The notes under the pieces were generated by a model. The model saw only the letters and a program-made list of their open reading frames with translations. It was not told where the DNA came from and searched no databases. Positions 1-8,864 of a stretch of 64,000 nucleotides of DNA are shown here, piece by piece (position 1 is the stretch's first letter; each line of letters begins with the position of its first letter). The stretch lies in the NCBI GenBank assembly GCA_039725955.1, contig CP091034.1, positions 1,612,001-1,676,000 on the forward strand, read 5' to 3'. Source of the DNA: Sinorhizobium sp. B11 (GTDB lineage Bacteria > Pseudomonadota > Alphaproteobacteria > Rhizobiales > Rhizobiaceae). The position numbers and the translations under genes were made by a program.

Positions 1-790
1 CAAGGCCGTCGCAAGCGCCGATCCGACAAGCAAGGCTCCTGCAGGCGGCGGCAAGAACCCGAACGGTGGCGCCGGTACCTACACGGTCAAGCAGGGCGAC
101 TCGCTTGCCAAGATCGCCAAGGCGACGGGCGCCAACATCGACGATATCAAGGCGGCCAACAATCTGTCGGCAAGCTCGATCCGCATCGGGCAGGAGCTGA
201 AGATCCCGAATGGCACAGCCTCGGCCGACACGATCAAGACGGCCTCCATCCCGGCCCAGAAAGTCGAGCAGGTGAAGCCCGCCCAGCCGGCTGCAGCCCC
301 GGTCCAGACGGCCTCCGCACAGCCGGCGCCTTACAAGGCTCCTGCCGCGACGCAGACGGTGGATGATGTCGAGAAGAAGTCCGATGTCAGCGCTGCCGCT
401 CCCGAAGCAACCGGCATCGGCAAGTATCGCTGGCCGGTTCGCGGACAGGTGATCGCGGCCTACGGTGCAAACGTCAACGGCAGCCGCAACGACGGTATCG
501 ATATCTCGGTTCCGCAGGGTACGGCGATCAAGGCTGCTGAAAACGGCGTGGTCATTTATGCCGGCAACGGTCTGAAGGAGCTCGGCAACACGGTTCTCGT
601 CCGTCACGACGACGGCACCGTCACGGTTTACGGCAATGCCGATACGCTGAGCGTCACGCGCGGCCAGAAGATCCAGCGCGGCCAGACGGTTGCCGTGTCG
701 GGCATGAGCGGCAACGTCAAGCAGCCGCAGGTGCACTTCGAAGTTCGCAAGGATGCGTCCCCGGTAAACCCGATGACATTCCTTGAGTAG
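1..790 (+). CDS. NlpD-like LysM + degenerate LytM (M23) protein, 5' end outside window
   Basis: The reading frame is open from base 2, so the start lies upstream of the window. A LysM peptidoglycan-binding domain (YTVKQGDSLAKIA...IGQELKIP) is encoded around 80-215. A Pro/Ala-rich linker follows, then a C-terminal LytM/M23 fold. The zinc-site residues of active M23 enzymes look replaced: the usual H-x-G-x-D reads N-D-G-I-D, and the usual H-x-H reads Q-V-H before FEVR. This matches the non-catalytic LytM factors (NlpD/EnvC/DipM type), which activate amidases during septal wall splitting instead of cutting peptidoglycan themselves. It should act in the periplasm or outer membrane. Family is confident; the activator role is inferred from the missing ligands. 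Confidence 0.85.
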   Translation, partial: KAVASADPTSKAPAGGGKNPNGGAGTYTVKQGDSLAKIAKATGANIDDIKAANNLSASSIRIGQELKIPNGTASADTIKTASIPAQKVEQVKPAQPAAAPVQTASAQPAPYKAPAATQTVDDVEKKSDVSAAAPEATGIGKYRWPVRGQVIAAYGANVNGSRNDGIDISVPQGTAIKAAENGVVIYAGNGLKELGNTVLVRHDDGTVTVYGNADTLSVTRGQKIQRGQTVAVSGMSGNVKQPQVHFEVRKDASPVNPMTFLE

Positions 791-830
791 AGGATACTTC
801 CTGAGCAGGTAGAGCGTTTCAGGAATGTGC

Positions 831-857
831 AAAAGCCCGGCCAGAGGCCGGGCTTTT
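831..857. terminator. Bidirectional intrinsic terminator
   Basis: A perfect 12-bp inverted repeat (AAAAGCCCGGCC / GGCCGGGCTTTT) with a 3-nt loop lies between two convergent genes. Both orientations end in TTTT, so it can serve the NlpD-like gene and the DUF815 gene. Confidence 0.85.
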
Positions 858-888
858 GTCGTCTTTCAGCTGTGTCGCCAGGTCGTGC

Positions 889-1761
889 TCAAGCGCGGTC
901 GAGATGGATGCGCATGCGGCCGGCCAGATCCTGGATATACTGCCATGCGACACGGCCGGAGCGGGCGCCGCGGGTGGTCGCCCATTCCAGCGCCTCGGCA
1001 TGCATCTTCTCGCGCTCGAGGCCAAGCTTGAAGTATTCGGCATAGCCATCGATCATCGTCAGATAGTCTTCCTGGCTGCATTTGTGGAAGCCGAGCCACA
1101 GGCCGAAGCGATCGGAGAGTGAAACTTTCTCCTCCACGGCTTCGGATGGGTTGATGGCTGTCGACTGCTCGTTCTCCATCATGTGGCGCGGCAAGAGATG
1201 GCGGCGGTTGGAGGTCGCATAGAAGAGCACATTGTCCGGACGCCCTTCCACGCCGCCGTCAAGCGCCGCCTTGAGCGACTTATAGGCGGTATCGTCGTGA
1301 TCGAAGGAAAGATCGTCACAGAATACGATGACACGGTGCGGCGTATCCTTAAGGAGGTCAAGAAGCGTTGGCAGGCTGGCAATATCTTCGCGATGCACCT
1401 CGACGAGCTTCAGCGATACGCCGCTTTCGAGCCGCACATCTTCGTGCACGGCCTTGACGAGCGAGGACTTGCCCATGCCGCGGGCGCCCCAGAGCAGCAC
1501 GTTGTTGGCTGCGTAGCCCTCGGCAAAGCGCACCGTGTTTTCGTGCAGGATATCGCGCACGTGATCGACGCCGCGGATGAGCTTCAACGCCACGCGATTG
1601 GGACGCTTGACAGGCTGCAGATACTGGCGGGCAGGAGACCAGACGAAACAGTCGGCGGCGGTCCAATCATTGGCGGCAGGTGGGGCGCCGGCAAGCCGTT
1701 CGACTGCATCTGCAAGCCTCTTCAGCTCCTGAAGCAGAACGCTATTGATTTCCTCGGCCAT
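889..1761 (-). CDS. DUF815 family AAA-type ATPase
   Basis: This 290-residue protein has a Walker A motif (GARGMGKSS, about residues 92-100) and a Walker B-like strand (RVIVFCDD, about 143-150). The layout of a short helical N-terminus, a conserved middle and a P-loop domain is that of the DUF815 ATP-binding family, which is common in proteobacteria and has no settled function. A GGAGG sits upstream of the ATG at 1761. It is transcribed convergently with the NlpD-like gene, and the shared terminator separates them. Family assignment is firm; nothing in the sequence reveals the substrate. Confidence 0.88.
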   Translation of the reverse strand: MAEEINSVLLQELKRLADAVERLAGAPPAANDWTAADCFVWSPARQYLQPVKRPNRVALKLIRGVDHVRDILHENTVRFAEGYAANNVLLWGARGMGKSSLVKAVHEDVRLESGVSLKLVEVHREDIASLPTLLDLLKDTPHRVIVFCDDLSFDHDDTAYKSLKAALDGGVEGRPDNVLFYATSNRRHLLPRHMMENEQSTAINPSEAVEEKVSLSDRFGLWLGFHKCSQEDYLTMIDGYAEYFKLGLEREKMHAEALEWATTRGARSGRVAWQYIQDLAGRMRIHLDRA

Positions 1762-1970
1762 CGGGTGCCTCCTTCATAGATTGCAGCGATCATCCGCTTT
1801 CGTTTTTTTGATGCCGGGTAGCATGGCCTTTCCACAGCGGAAAGGTTATGAGGCAGCGGAATCGGTACGCTTTCCGGCTGTTTTTGTTGCATTCATCAAG
1901 GCTGCAACTATAGTCCGGCGACCTGAAAAGAGAGGCGGGGTTCCGCCGCCCACAGCCTGAGGAGCTTAGC

Positions 1971-2318
1971 ATGTTTATCACCCCGGCATTTGCCCAGAGC
2001 GCAACCGACGCTACGAGCGCTTTCGGCGGCTCAGGCCTCGAAATGATCATCCTGTTCGTGCCGCTGATGGTAGTCTGGTATTTCCTGCTCATCCGCCCGC
2101 AGCGGGCGCAGGCCAAGAAGCGTGAGGAAACCCTGAAGGCGATCCGTCGCGGCGACCAGATCGTCACCGGCGGCGGCCTCGTTGGCAAGGTCACGAAGGT
2201 CGTCGACGAGAAGGAAGTCGAAGTTGAAATCGCCGAAGGCGTGCGCGTGCGCATCGTCCGCACCGGTATTTCCGAAATCCGCGTCAAGGGCGAGCCGGTC
2301 AAGGCCGACGCTGCATAA
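1971..2318 (+). CDS. yajC: Preprotein translocase subunit YajC
   Basis: This is a 115-residue protein of typical YajC length with one N-terminal membrane helix (about residues 22-38) followed by a basic IRPQRAQAKKREE stretch and a small cytosolic domain with the GDQIVTGGGLVGKV motif. YajC binds SecD-SecF and assists the SecYEG export channel. GAGGAG lies just upstream of the ATG. The gene lies 43 bases before secDF on the same strand, the usual order, so they should form one operon. Confidence 0.95.
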   Translation: MFITPAFAQSATDATSAFGGSGLEMIILFVPLMVVWYFLLIRPQRAQAKKREETLKAIRRGDQIVTGGGLVGKVTKVVDEKEVEVEIAEGVRVRIVRTGISEIRVKGEPVKADAA

Positions 2319-2361
2319 CATGCGATAGCAACACCCGCCGGATCGGAAGATAGTCGAGAGA

Positions 2362-4881
2362 ATGCACCATTTTTCCCGCTTGAAAACACTTCTGATCTGG
2401 CTGGTCGCGATTGCGGCTGTTGTCGTCGCTGCGCCTAATCTTTTAAGCCAGGCGCAGCTCTCCTCCCTGCCCAACTGGGTTCGTCAGGACCGCGTCACCC
2501 TTGGTCTCGATCTGCAGGGCGGTTCCCGCATCGTACTGCGCCTCGAACGCTCCGACATTGTCCGGGATCGGCTGGAGGCCACGGTTGCCAGCGTTCGCGA
2601 CAAGCTGCGCGGCGCCAACATCCGCTATACGGGGCTCGCCGGTACCGCGCAGACGGTGACGGTCAAGGTCACCGATATGGCCCAGTTGCAGCCCGCAGCC
2701 GATCTCCTGAAGTCGCTGACATCGGCCGACGTCTCGCTGCAGCAGAACAATGATGGTCAGTTGACGCTGCAGATCTCCGACAAGGCGATCGATGCTGACA
2801 CGCTCGCAGCGCAGACCCGCTCGCTCGATATCGTCGCCCGCCGGATCGCCGGTTTCGGCAAAGAGAATTTCACCGTTCGTCCTGATGGTGACGATCGCAT
2901 CGCCGTGCAGGTGCTGGGCTCCGTCGATGCCGAGCGGCTGAAGAACCTGCTGAACGAACCTGCAGCACTCTCGTTTCACCTCATCGATGAGAGCATGACC
3001 GGCCAGCAGGCGCTTGCCGGCCGTTGGCCCGCGACGTCGCAGGTGCTGTATTCTCTGGATGACCCGCCGGTTCCCTATCTCGTCGATCGCACGGTAATCG
3101 CTACAGGTGCCGATTTTGCCGAAGTCGATAGCAAGACCGATCCGCAGACCCAGGACAGCGCGATTGTCTACAAGCTGAATGCCGAGGCGGCAAAACGTCT
3201 GGCTCAGGCAACGACGGCCAATGTCGGAAAACATCTTGCCATCGTCTTCGACGATCAGGTCATGGCAAACCCGGTCATCGAAGCACCGATTTCAGATGGA
3301 AACGGCGAGATATCAGCCAATTTCTCGGAGGAGGGCGTTCAGGATCTTGTCGTCATGCTACGGGCCGGTGCGCTGCCGGCGACGCTGACGTCAGTGGAAG
3401 AGCGCACCGTCAGTCCGCTCTTTGGTTCTGAATCTGTTTTCTCCGGCCTGATCGCCGGTATCGTCGCCGTCGTGCTTGTCGCAGCGCTGATGATAGCGCT
3501 CTATCGCATGCTCGGCATCATCGCAGTCGTGTCGCTTGCCTTCAATCTGGTGCTGATCGTCGCGGTGCTGAGTGTTGCCGGCGCGATACTGACGCTTCCG
3601 GGTATTGCCGGCCTCGTCCTGATCGTCGGCATGGCAGTCGATTCCAATGTTCTGATCTATGAGCGCATTCGCGAAGAGGAGAGGGTACCGCATACGGCTT
3701 TCGCACAGGCGGTCGAGCGCGGCTTCTCGCGCGCCTTTTCAACCATCGTCGATGCCAATGTCACGATCTTCATCGCCGCCGTCATTCTGTTTTTCGTCGG
3801 CAGTGAATCCATCCGCGGCTTTGCTGTGACGCTCGCCGTCGGCATTCTCACAACCATCCTGACCGCCTTCACGCTGACGCGCGGCTTGGTGGCCGCCTGG
3901 CTTGCAAGGCTCAATCCGCGCCATCTGCCGAAGACTGCGCTGACCGGGCTGTTCGAGCACGCCAATATTCGTTTCATGGGCATTCGCCGCTATGTCTTCA
4001 CGGCATCTGCAGCGCTCTGCATCGCCGCAATGCTCGCCTTCGCAACGGTCGGCCTGCAGCTCGGTATCGACTTCACCGGCGGTTCGCTGATCGAGGTCAA
4101 GGCGAAGCAGGGCAATGCCGATATTGCCGATCTGAGCGCCCGTCTGAACGAACTGAACCTCGGACCGGTGCGCGTCGAGCGCATCGGCGATGCCACCAAC
4201 GCCCTCATCCGTGTCGGCTCGCAGGATGGCGGCGAGAATGCCGAGCAGTCAGTCGCAACGTTCATTCGCGGCGAACTGGCCGAGGACTACGATTTCCGTC
4301 GTGTCGAGGTCGTCGGCCCCTCCGTTTCCGGTGAATTGACGATGCTGGCGACGGTCGGCATCCTTGCCTCGCTATTCGCAATCCTAATCTATATCTGGAT
4401 CCGCTTCGAATGGCAGTTTGCGGTCGGCGCAATCGTTGCGACGCTGCACGATGTCATCATCATGCTCGGCCTCTTCGTGCTCAGTGGGATGGAGTTCAAT
4501 CTGACGAGTGTCGCAGCGCTTCTGACCGTCGTCGGCTATTCGCTGAACGACACCGTTGTCGTGTACGACCGCATGCGCGAAAATCTGAAGCGCTACAGGA
4601 AGATGCCGCTGCCGATCCTGATCGATGCGGCAATCAACCAGACGCTGTCGCGCACCATCCTGACGGCCGCCACGACCCTGCTGGCGCTGCTTGCGCTCTA
4701 TATTTTCGGCGGTGCCGTCATTCGCTCCTTCACATTCACCATGCTCTTCGGCGTTGCGCTTGGAACATTCTCCTCCATCTATATAGCGGCGCCAGTTCTC
4801 ATCATCTTCCGGCTGCGCCGGGAGAGCGATGGCGAGGACGAGGGCGATATCAGCATGAAATCCGGCAAGCCGGCGGTATAG
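2362..4881 (+). CDS. secDF: Fused protein translocase SecDF
   Basis: An 839-residue fusion of SecD and SecF, which drive late stages of Sec export using the proton gradient. The SecD half begins with a membrane helix and the GLDLQGGSRIVL motif (about residue 49), followed by a large periplasmic region and a six-helix block. The SecF half restarts near residue 540 with a helix, then IDFTGGS and a second six-helix block. Separate SecD and SecF genes are the rule in E. coli; the single-chain form is common in Rhizobiales. GAGAGA precedes the ATG. Downstream genes follow with gaps of 4 and 2 bases, so this is the core of a tightly packed operon. Confidence 0.96.
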   Translation: MHHFSRLKTLLIWLVAIAAVVVAAPNLLSQAQLSSLPNWVRQDRVTLGLDLQGGSRIVLRLERSDIVRDRLEATVASVRDKLRGANIRYTGLAGTAQTVTVKVTDMAQLQPAADLLKSLTSADVSLQQNNDGQLTLQISDKAIDADTLAAQTRSLDIVARRIAGFGKENFTVRPDGDDRIAVQVLGSVDAERLKNLLNEPAALSFHLIDESMTGQQALAGRWPATSQVLYSLDDPPVPYLVDRTVIATGADFAEVDSKTDPQTQDSAIVYKLNAEAAKRLAQATTANVGKHLAIVFDDQVMANPVIEAPISDGNGEISANFSEEGVQDLVVMLRAGALPATLTSVEERTVSPLFGSESVFSGLIAGIVAVVLVAALMIALYRMLGIIAVVSLAFNLVLIVAVLSVAGAILTLPGIAGLVLIVGMAVDSNVLIYERIREEERVPHTAFAQAVERGFSRAFSTIVDANVTIFIAAVILFFVGSESIRGFAVTLAVGILTTILTAFTLTRGLVAAWLARLNPRHLPKTALTGLFEHANIRFMGIRRYVFTASAALCIAAMLAFATVGLQLGIDFTGGSLIEVKAKQGNADIADLSARLNELNLGPVRVERIGDATNALIRVGSQDGGENAEQSVATFIRGELAEDYDFRRVEVVGPSVSGELTMLATVGILASLFAILIYIWIRFEWQFAVGAIVATLHDVIIMLGLFVLSGMEFNLTSVAALLTVVGYSLNDTVVVYDRMRENLKRYRKMPLPILIDAAINQTLSRTILTAATTLLALLALYIFGGAVIRSFTFTMLFGVALGTFSSIYIAAPVLIIFRLRRESDGEDEGDISMKSGKPAV

Positions 4882-4885
4882 GCAT

Positions 4886-5272
4886 ATGGCAAAAGGCATT
4901 GAAATCCGCGACGCCCATTTCCCGGGCCGCGCTCCCATCGACACCTATGGCAATGGTGGCTTCCGTTTTGCGGATATGTCGCATCGCGGCTCCATCCTTT
5001 GCCTGCCGTCGGGCATTCACGGCTGGGACATGGATATGACGAAGCCTCTGTCGGTCGAGAATTTCCGCCAGGTGCTCGATGAGGCGGCTGATATCGAGGT
5101 GCTGCTGGTCGGTACCGGCACGGAGCTTCGACGCCTGCCTGCAGAGTTGCGTGCCGCGCTCAAGGCGCGCGGTATCTCCTCAGACCCGATGAGCACGGGT
5201 GCCGCCGTGCGAACCTTCAATATCATGCTCTCCGAGCAGCGTGCCGTCGCCGCCGCCCTGATCGCAGTCTGA
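4886..5272 (+). CDS. Mth938-like domain protein (NDUFAF3-related)
   Basis: A 128-residue protein with the Mth938/DUF498 fold, recognised from the opening (PIDTYGNGGFRFADMSHRGS) and the later VLLVGTGTE and GISSDPMSTGAAVRTFN blocks. The human member of the family is NDUFAF3, a complex I assembly factor. The gene starts 4 bases after secDF and ends 2 bases before the next ORF. This placement, between a membrane-insertion gene and an NDUFAF6-like gene, suggests a role in inserting or assembling respiratory complex I. Domain assignment is strong; the assembly role is inferred from homology and context. Confidence 0.85.
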   Translation: MAKGIEIRDAHFPGRAPIDTYGNGGFRFADMSHRGSILCLPSGIHGWDMDMTKPLSVENFRQVLDEAADIEVLLVGTGTELRRLPAELRAALKARGISSDPMSTGAAVRTFNIMLSEQRAVAAALIAV

Positions 5273-5274
5273 AC

Positions 5275-6123
5275 ATGAGCGATACAAGGACGAACCAGGA
5301 TATCAGCCTGGCGATGCTGCGCGACACCGATCGCGACCGTTACCTCGCCTGCCTGCTGTCGCCTGATGACAAGCGCGGTGCGCTCGCCGCCCTCTACGCC
5401 TTCAATGTCGAGCTCGCCCGCATCCGCGACCTCGTGCACGAACCGCTGCCCGGCGAAATCCGCATGCAATATTGGCGCGATCTCCTGGAAGGCAATGCAC
5501 ACGGTTCGACCGAGGCCAATCCGCTCGCGGCAGCCCTTCTTTCGGCCGTCGAGGCGCACCGGCTGCCACGCCAGACGCTCGTCAACATGATAGAGGCCCG
5601 GATTTTCGATCTCTATGACGACCCGATGGAGAGCCGTACCTCGCTGGAGGGCTATGCGGGTGAAACGGCCTCGGCGCTCATCCAGCTTGCAGGCCTCATC
5701 CTTTCCCCTGACGAGGCGATGAAATCCGCCGATGCCGCCGGTCATGCCGGTGTGGCGCAGGCTATTTCAGGCATGCTACTCCTGATGCCGCTCCATCAAC
5801 GCCGCGGTCAGGTCTATATCCCGCTTGAAATCCTGTCCGCGACAGGTCTCGACCGGGAGACTTTTTTGGCTGGCGAGGACAAGCCGCGCATCTCTGCGGC
5901 CATCGAAGCTCTTGCCGGGCTTGGTCGCGATCACCTTGCGAAGGCGAGGGCGTCCGTCCTGCCGCCATCGGTCCTGCCCGCCTTCCTGCCTGCTGTGCTT
6001 GCGGAACCTGTACTGATGAAGGCGCAGAAGCGCGGTGCCGCCGTTCTGGAGGCCTCGCTTCAGGAGCCGCAATGGCGGCGTCAGATGCGCATGGCATTTG
6101 CCGGCATGCGCAAGAAAATCTGA
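5275..6123 (+). CDS. Squalene/phytoene synthase-fold protein, NDUFAF6-like
   Basis: This 282-residue all-helical protein belongs to the squalene/phytoene synthase superfamily (conserved LYAFNVELARIRDLV, QYWRDLLEG and IFDLYDDPM). The two Asp-rich motifs that bind Mg-diphosphate in true prenyl synthases are not evident. At the second site I read AGVAQAISGMLLLMPLHQRR instead of an N-I-x-R-D-x-x-x-D type motif. This is the pattern of NDUFAF6, a non-catalytic relative needed for complex I assembly. Its position directly after the Mth938/NDUFAF3-like gene supports that reading. Automatic annotation would probably call it a phytoene synthase; I doubt it makes a terpenoid. Confidence 0.83.
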   Translation: MSDTRTNQDISLAMLRDTDRDRYLACLLSPDDKRGALAALYAFNVELARIRDLVHEPLPGEIRMQYWRDLLEGNAHGSTEANPLAAALLSAVEAHRLPRQTLVNMIEARIFDLYDDPMESRTSLEGYAGETASALIQLAGLILSPDEAMKSADAAGHAGVAQAISGMLLLMPLHQRRGQVYIPLEILSATGLDRETFLAGEDKPRISAAIEALAGLGRDHLAKARASVLPPSVLPAFLPAVLAEPVLMKAQKRGAAVLEASLQEPQWRRQMRMAFAGMRKKI

Positions 6124-6192
6124 CAACGGTCAAACTCGCGCAAGTCTCGTGCGTTATGTCAGGCGTAACCCCATTCTAAACGGAGAATCCGC

Positions 6193-6660
6193 GTGGGCAT
6201 TATCGTCTGGTGCGTTCTTTTCGCCATCGTCATCTTCTTCGCCTTCGTGGCGACTCGCATGGCTGCTCAGAACAAGGAAGATGGCCTGCACGATACGGGC
6301 CTTGCCATCATCGAATTCGGCCGGGCTTTCCCCAACGAAGCAATCCGCCAGCTCCAGGCGACCGTTGACGGTCAGGCCGTCTTCGTACGCCTGCATGACA
6401 ACAAGGCTGGTTTCATGCGCAACATGTCGCGCCATTTCGCTTGCCATTTGATCGAGCCGGGAACGGTGCGCGTCCTTGCTTCCGAAACGGGCAGGGGTTT
6501 GAACATCGAATTTGTCAATGCACCCTCTCACAACGGCACCTACGAGTTCACCTCGGCCAAGGAGGCGTCGGAGGTCTCGTTATGGCTGCTCGGCAACTAT
6601 GTTGCCGAGCCGGATAAGGAATTGTCCGCGCCGAATACCTCAGCGGCAAACGGGCATTAG
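6193..6660 (+). CDS. Hypothetical single-helix membrane protein
   Basis: A 155-residue protein starting at a GTG with GGAG 7 bases upstream. It has an N-terminal membrane helix (about residues 2-20, IIVWCVLFAIVIFFAFVA) followed by a soluble domain of about 120 residues rich in short beta-type segments. I do not recognise the family. It is 69 bases downstream of the NDUFAF6-like gene on the same strand, so it may be the last gene of the yajC-secDF operon. It converges with trmFO, with only 11 bases between them. Confidence 0.75.
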   Translation: MGIIVWCVLFAIVIFFAFVATRMAAQNKEDGLHDTGLAIIEFGRAFPNEAIRQLQATVDGQAVFVRLHDNKAGFMRNMSRHFACHLIEPGTVRVLASETGRGLNIEFVNAPSHNGTYEFTSAKEASEVSLWLLGNYVAEPDKELSAPNTSAANGH

Positions 6661-6671
6661 CCGCAGTAATT

Positions 6672-8105
6672 TCAGGCGCTTTCGGCGAGCTTGATGTCCT
6701 GACCCAGCCAGGCGGCGCAATCTGCAAGCGCCCGCTTGGCAATCAACTGTCGCTTCATGATCGTCTTGTCCTTGCCGCGGAAGCGCTTGACGCCTTCTGG
6801 CTTGACGATCGAGCCCGGCTGCAATTCCGGAAAAAGACCGAAATTGATGTTCATCGGCTGGAACGAGCGTTTGCCCGGCTCCTCGTCGGTGACGAGATGG
6901 CCGCCAGTAATGTGCCCGAGCAGCGAGCCAAGCGCCGTTGTAGCTGGCGGAAGGGAAACTGGCTCGCCCTTGCGTTCTGCCGCGGCAAAGCGGCCTGCCA
7001 GCAGACCGACGCTTGCGCTTTCCACATAGCCTTCGCAGCCGGTGATCTGACCGGCAAACCGCAGGCCCGGGCGCGATTTCAGCATCAGTGATGGATCGAG
7101 CAAAGTCGGCGAGTTGATGTAGGTGTTGCGATGCAGGCCGCCGAGCCGCGCGAATTCGGCATTCTCGAGGCCCGGGATCAGCCGGAAGATCTCTGCCTGG
7201 GCACCATATTTCAGCTTCGTCTGGAACCCGACCATATTGTAGAGCGTGCCGAGCGCATTGTCCTGGCGCAGCTGCACGACGGCATAGGCTTTCACCGTCG
7301 GATTGTGCTCATTGGTAAGGCCCATCGGCTTCATCGGTCCATGGCGCAGCGTCTCGCGTCCGCGCTCGGCCATCACCTCGATCGGCAGGCAGCCGTCGAA
7401 ATAGGGCGTGCCCTCCCACTCCTTGAAACCGACCGCATCGCCGGCAATCAACGCGTCGACGAATGCATTGTACTGCTCCTCGGTCATCGGGCAGTTGATA
7501 TAGTCCTTGCCGGTGCCGCCGGGGCCGACCTTGTCATAGCGCGACTGATACCAGCAGATATCCATGTCGATGCTGTCACGGTAGACGATCGGTGCGATGG
7601 CATCGAAGAACGCAAGGGAATCTTCGCCCGTTTCCGCCTGGATGGCGCCTGCAAGCGATGCCGCCGTCAGTGGACCGGTGGCGATGATCGTCTGATCCCA
7701 TTCCTGCGGCGGCAGGCCCGAAACCTCTTCACGCACCACGGTGATCAGCGGATGCTCGTGGATTGCCTTGGTCACGGCATCAGAGAAGCCATCACGATCG
7801 ACAGCCAGTGCGCCGCCTGCTGGCACCTGATGTTTGTCAGCCGACGCCATGATCAGCGAACCGGCCATGCGCATTTCCGCATGGATGACGCCGACGGCGT
7901 TGCTGGTAGCATCATCCGAGCGGAAGGAGTTGGAACAGACGAGTTCCGCAAGTCCATCGGTCTTGTGCGCATCCGTGCCGCGCACGCCGCGCATTTCATG
8001 CAGGATCACCGGAACGCCCGCATGGGCGATCTGCCACGCGGCCTCAGAGCCGGCTAGTCCGCCGCCAATGACATGAATGGGGGAATAGGAGGAATTATTG
8101 GTCAT
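6672..8105 (-). CDS. trmFO: Folate-dependent tRNA (uracil-54-C5) methyltransferase TrmFO
   Basis: A 477-residue flavoprotein opening with an FAD-binding GGGLAGSEAAW (about residues 14-24) and carrying the family blocks CSNSFRSDD, GPLTAASL and GLHRNTYINSP. TrmFO (formerly Gid) makes ribothymidine at position 54 of tRNA using methylenetetrahydrofolate and FADH2. Length is normal for the family. No partner gene is apparent; the neighbours on both sides are unrelated. The assignment is very secure. Confidence 0.96.
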   Translation of the reverse strand: MTNNSSYSPIHVIGGGLAGSEAAWQIAHAGVPVILHEMRGVRGTDAHKTDGLAELVCSNSFRSDDATSNAVGVIHAEMRMAGSLIMASADKHQVPAGGALAVDRDGFSDAVTKAIHEHPLITVVREEVSGLPPQEWDQTIIATGPLTAASLAGAIQAETGEDSLAFFDAIAPIVYRDSIDMDICWYQSRYDKVGPGGTGKDYINCPMTEEQYNAFVDALIAGDAVGFKEWEGTPYFDGCLPIEVMAERGRETLRHGPMKPMGLTNEHNPTVKAYAVVQLRQDNALGTLYNMVGFQTKLKYGAQAEIFRLIPGLENAEFARLGGLHRNTYINSPTLLDPSLMLKSRPGLRFAGQITGCEGYVESASVGLLAGRFAAAERKGEPVSLPPATTALGSLLGHITGGHLVTDEEPGKRSFQPMNINFGLFPELQPGSIVKPEGVKRFRGKDKTIMKRQLIAKRALADCAAWLGQDIKLAESA

Positions 8106-8181
8106 TGGCGGCTGATATCACGCCGGGACATGCGATCCAACAATAGAATCGAAAACGGTGCCCGGCGCCGCCGCAAGCTGG

Positions 8182-8496
8182 TCAGTCCTGCTCTCGCGTT
8201 CCGGGCGACGCTTCGCGCTGGTCGGCATCTTCGAGATCGGCAGCGACGACGTAGGCATCGCCATGTTCCCGCACCGCTTCGCGTTGTGCAGCAAGGTTTG
8301 GGAGATCATCGGGAGCCATTTCTTCCGCGTGCTCGCCGAAAGTGTCTATTTCACCCTTCGGTGTTCCGCCGTCTTTACGCCGGGCATCCATCGCACGGGC
8401 AGTTTCGTCGGCAATCTCACGCCGGCGAGCGTCGGCTGCCGGGCTGTCTTCTGCCCGCGCATCGTCAGTTGCTTTTTCGAGAAAGGTTCTGGTCAA
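8182..8496 (-). CDS. Small hydrophilic hypothetical protein (TTG start)
   Basis: A 104-residue, highly charged protein rich in Asp, Glu, Arg and Ala, with no membrane segment and no recognised domain. A longer open frame runs upstream, but a near-perfect Shine-Dalgarno (GGAGGTGAT) ends 3 bases before a TTG at 8496, which fixes the start there. It lies 4 bases downstream of the small membrane protein gene at 8501-8740, so the two should be cotranscribed. Small acidic partners of this kind are often stress-related in rhizobia, but the sequence itself gives no function. Confidence 0.65.
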   Translation of the reverse strand: MTRTFLEKATDDARAEDSPAADARRREIADETARAMDARRKDGGTPKGEIDTFGEHAEEMAPDDLPNLAAQREAVREHGDAYVVAADLEDADQREASPGTREQD

Positions 8497-8500
8497 GGTA

Positions 8501-8740
8501 TCACCTCCAGAAACGGCTGGTCTCGACGGATTGGCGGCCGAGCAGATAGCCGATGCTGAAAGCCAGCACGCCGATACCGACAACGACCGAGCTGGCAGTG
8601 TGGGGATGATCGGCCGCGCCCGTTGCGACGGCCTGTACTTCTCGCTTGACCGCGGAGGCGGTGTTCGACGCGGCCTTTCGGATACCTTCGGGTTTGTTCG
8701 CGGGCTGGCCGGTAAAGCCTGCATTGAGCTGATTTGCCAT
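8501..8740 (-). CDS. Small C-terminally anchored membrane protein
   Basis: A 79-residue protein with a soluble helical N-terminal half (KAASNTASAVKREVQAVATG) and one glycine-containing membrane helix near the C-terminus (VVVGIGVLAFSIGYLLG), ending in RFWR. This architecture resembles the YqjD/ElaB-type ribosome-associated inner-membrane proteins, but similarity is only general. AAGGAGA lies 6 bases before the ATG. First gene of a probable two-gene unit with 8182-8496. Confidence 0.75.
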   Translation of the reverse strand: MANQLNAGFTGQPANKPEGIRKAASNTASAVKREVQAVATGAADHPHTASSVVVGIGVLAFSIGYLLGRQSVETSRFWR

Positions 8741-8809
8741 GTTGGTCTCCTTTCGTGAAGGAGAACTGACGGAAGGCGCTAGGGTTCCGACAAAGAAGGA
8801 GCAAGGCCC

Positions 8810-8838
8810 AAAAACGAAAACGGCGCCTGATGGCGCCG
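8810..8838 (-). terminator. Intrinsic terminator of the first DUF1127 gene
   Basis: CGGCGCC / GGCGCCG hairpin with a 4-nt loop. On the minus strand it is followed by TTTTCGTTTTTGG, 27 bases past the stop of the DUF1127 gene at 8865. Confidence 0.8.
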
Positions 8839-8864
8839 TCTTGGGGAATGGTTCGTCCGCTTTC

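Noticed and set aside
5275..6123. Phytoene/squalene biosynthesis gene
   Set aside because: Fold matches but Asp-rich catalytic motifs are missing and context is secDF plus an NDUFAF3-like gene, so an assembly-factor role is preferred.
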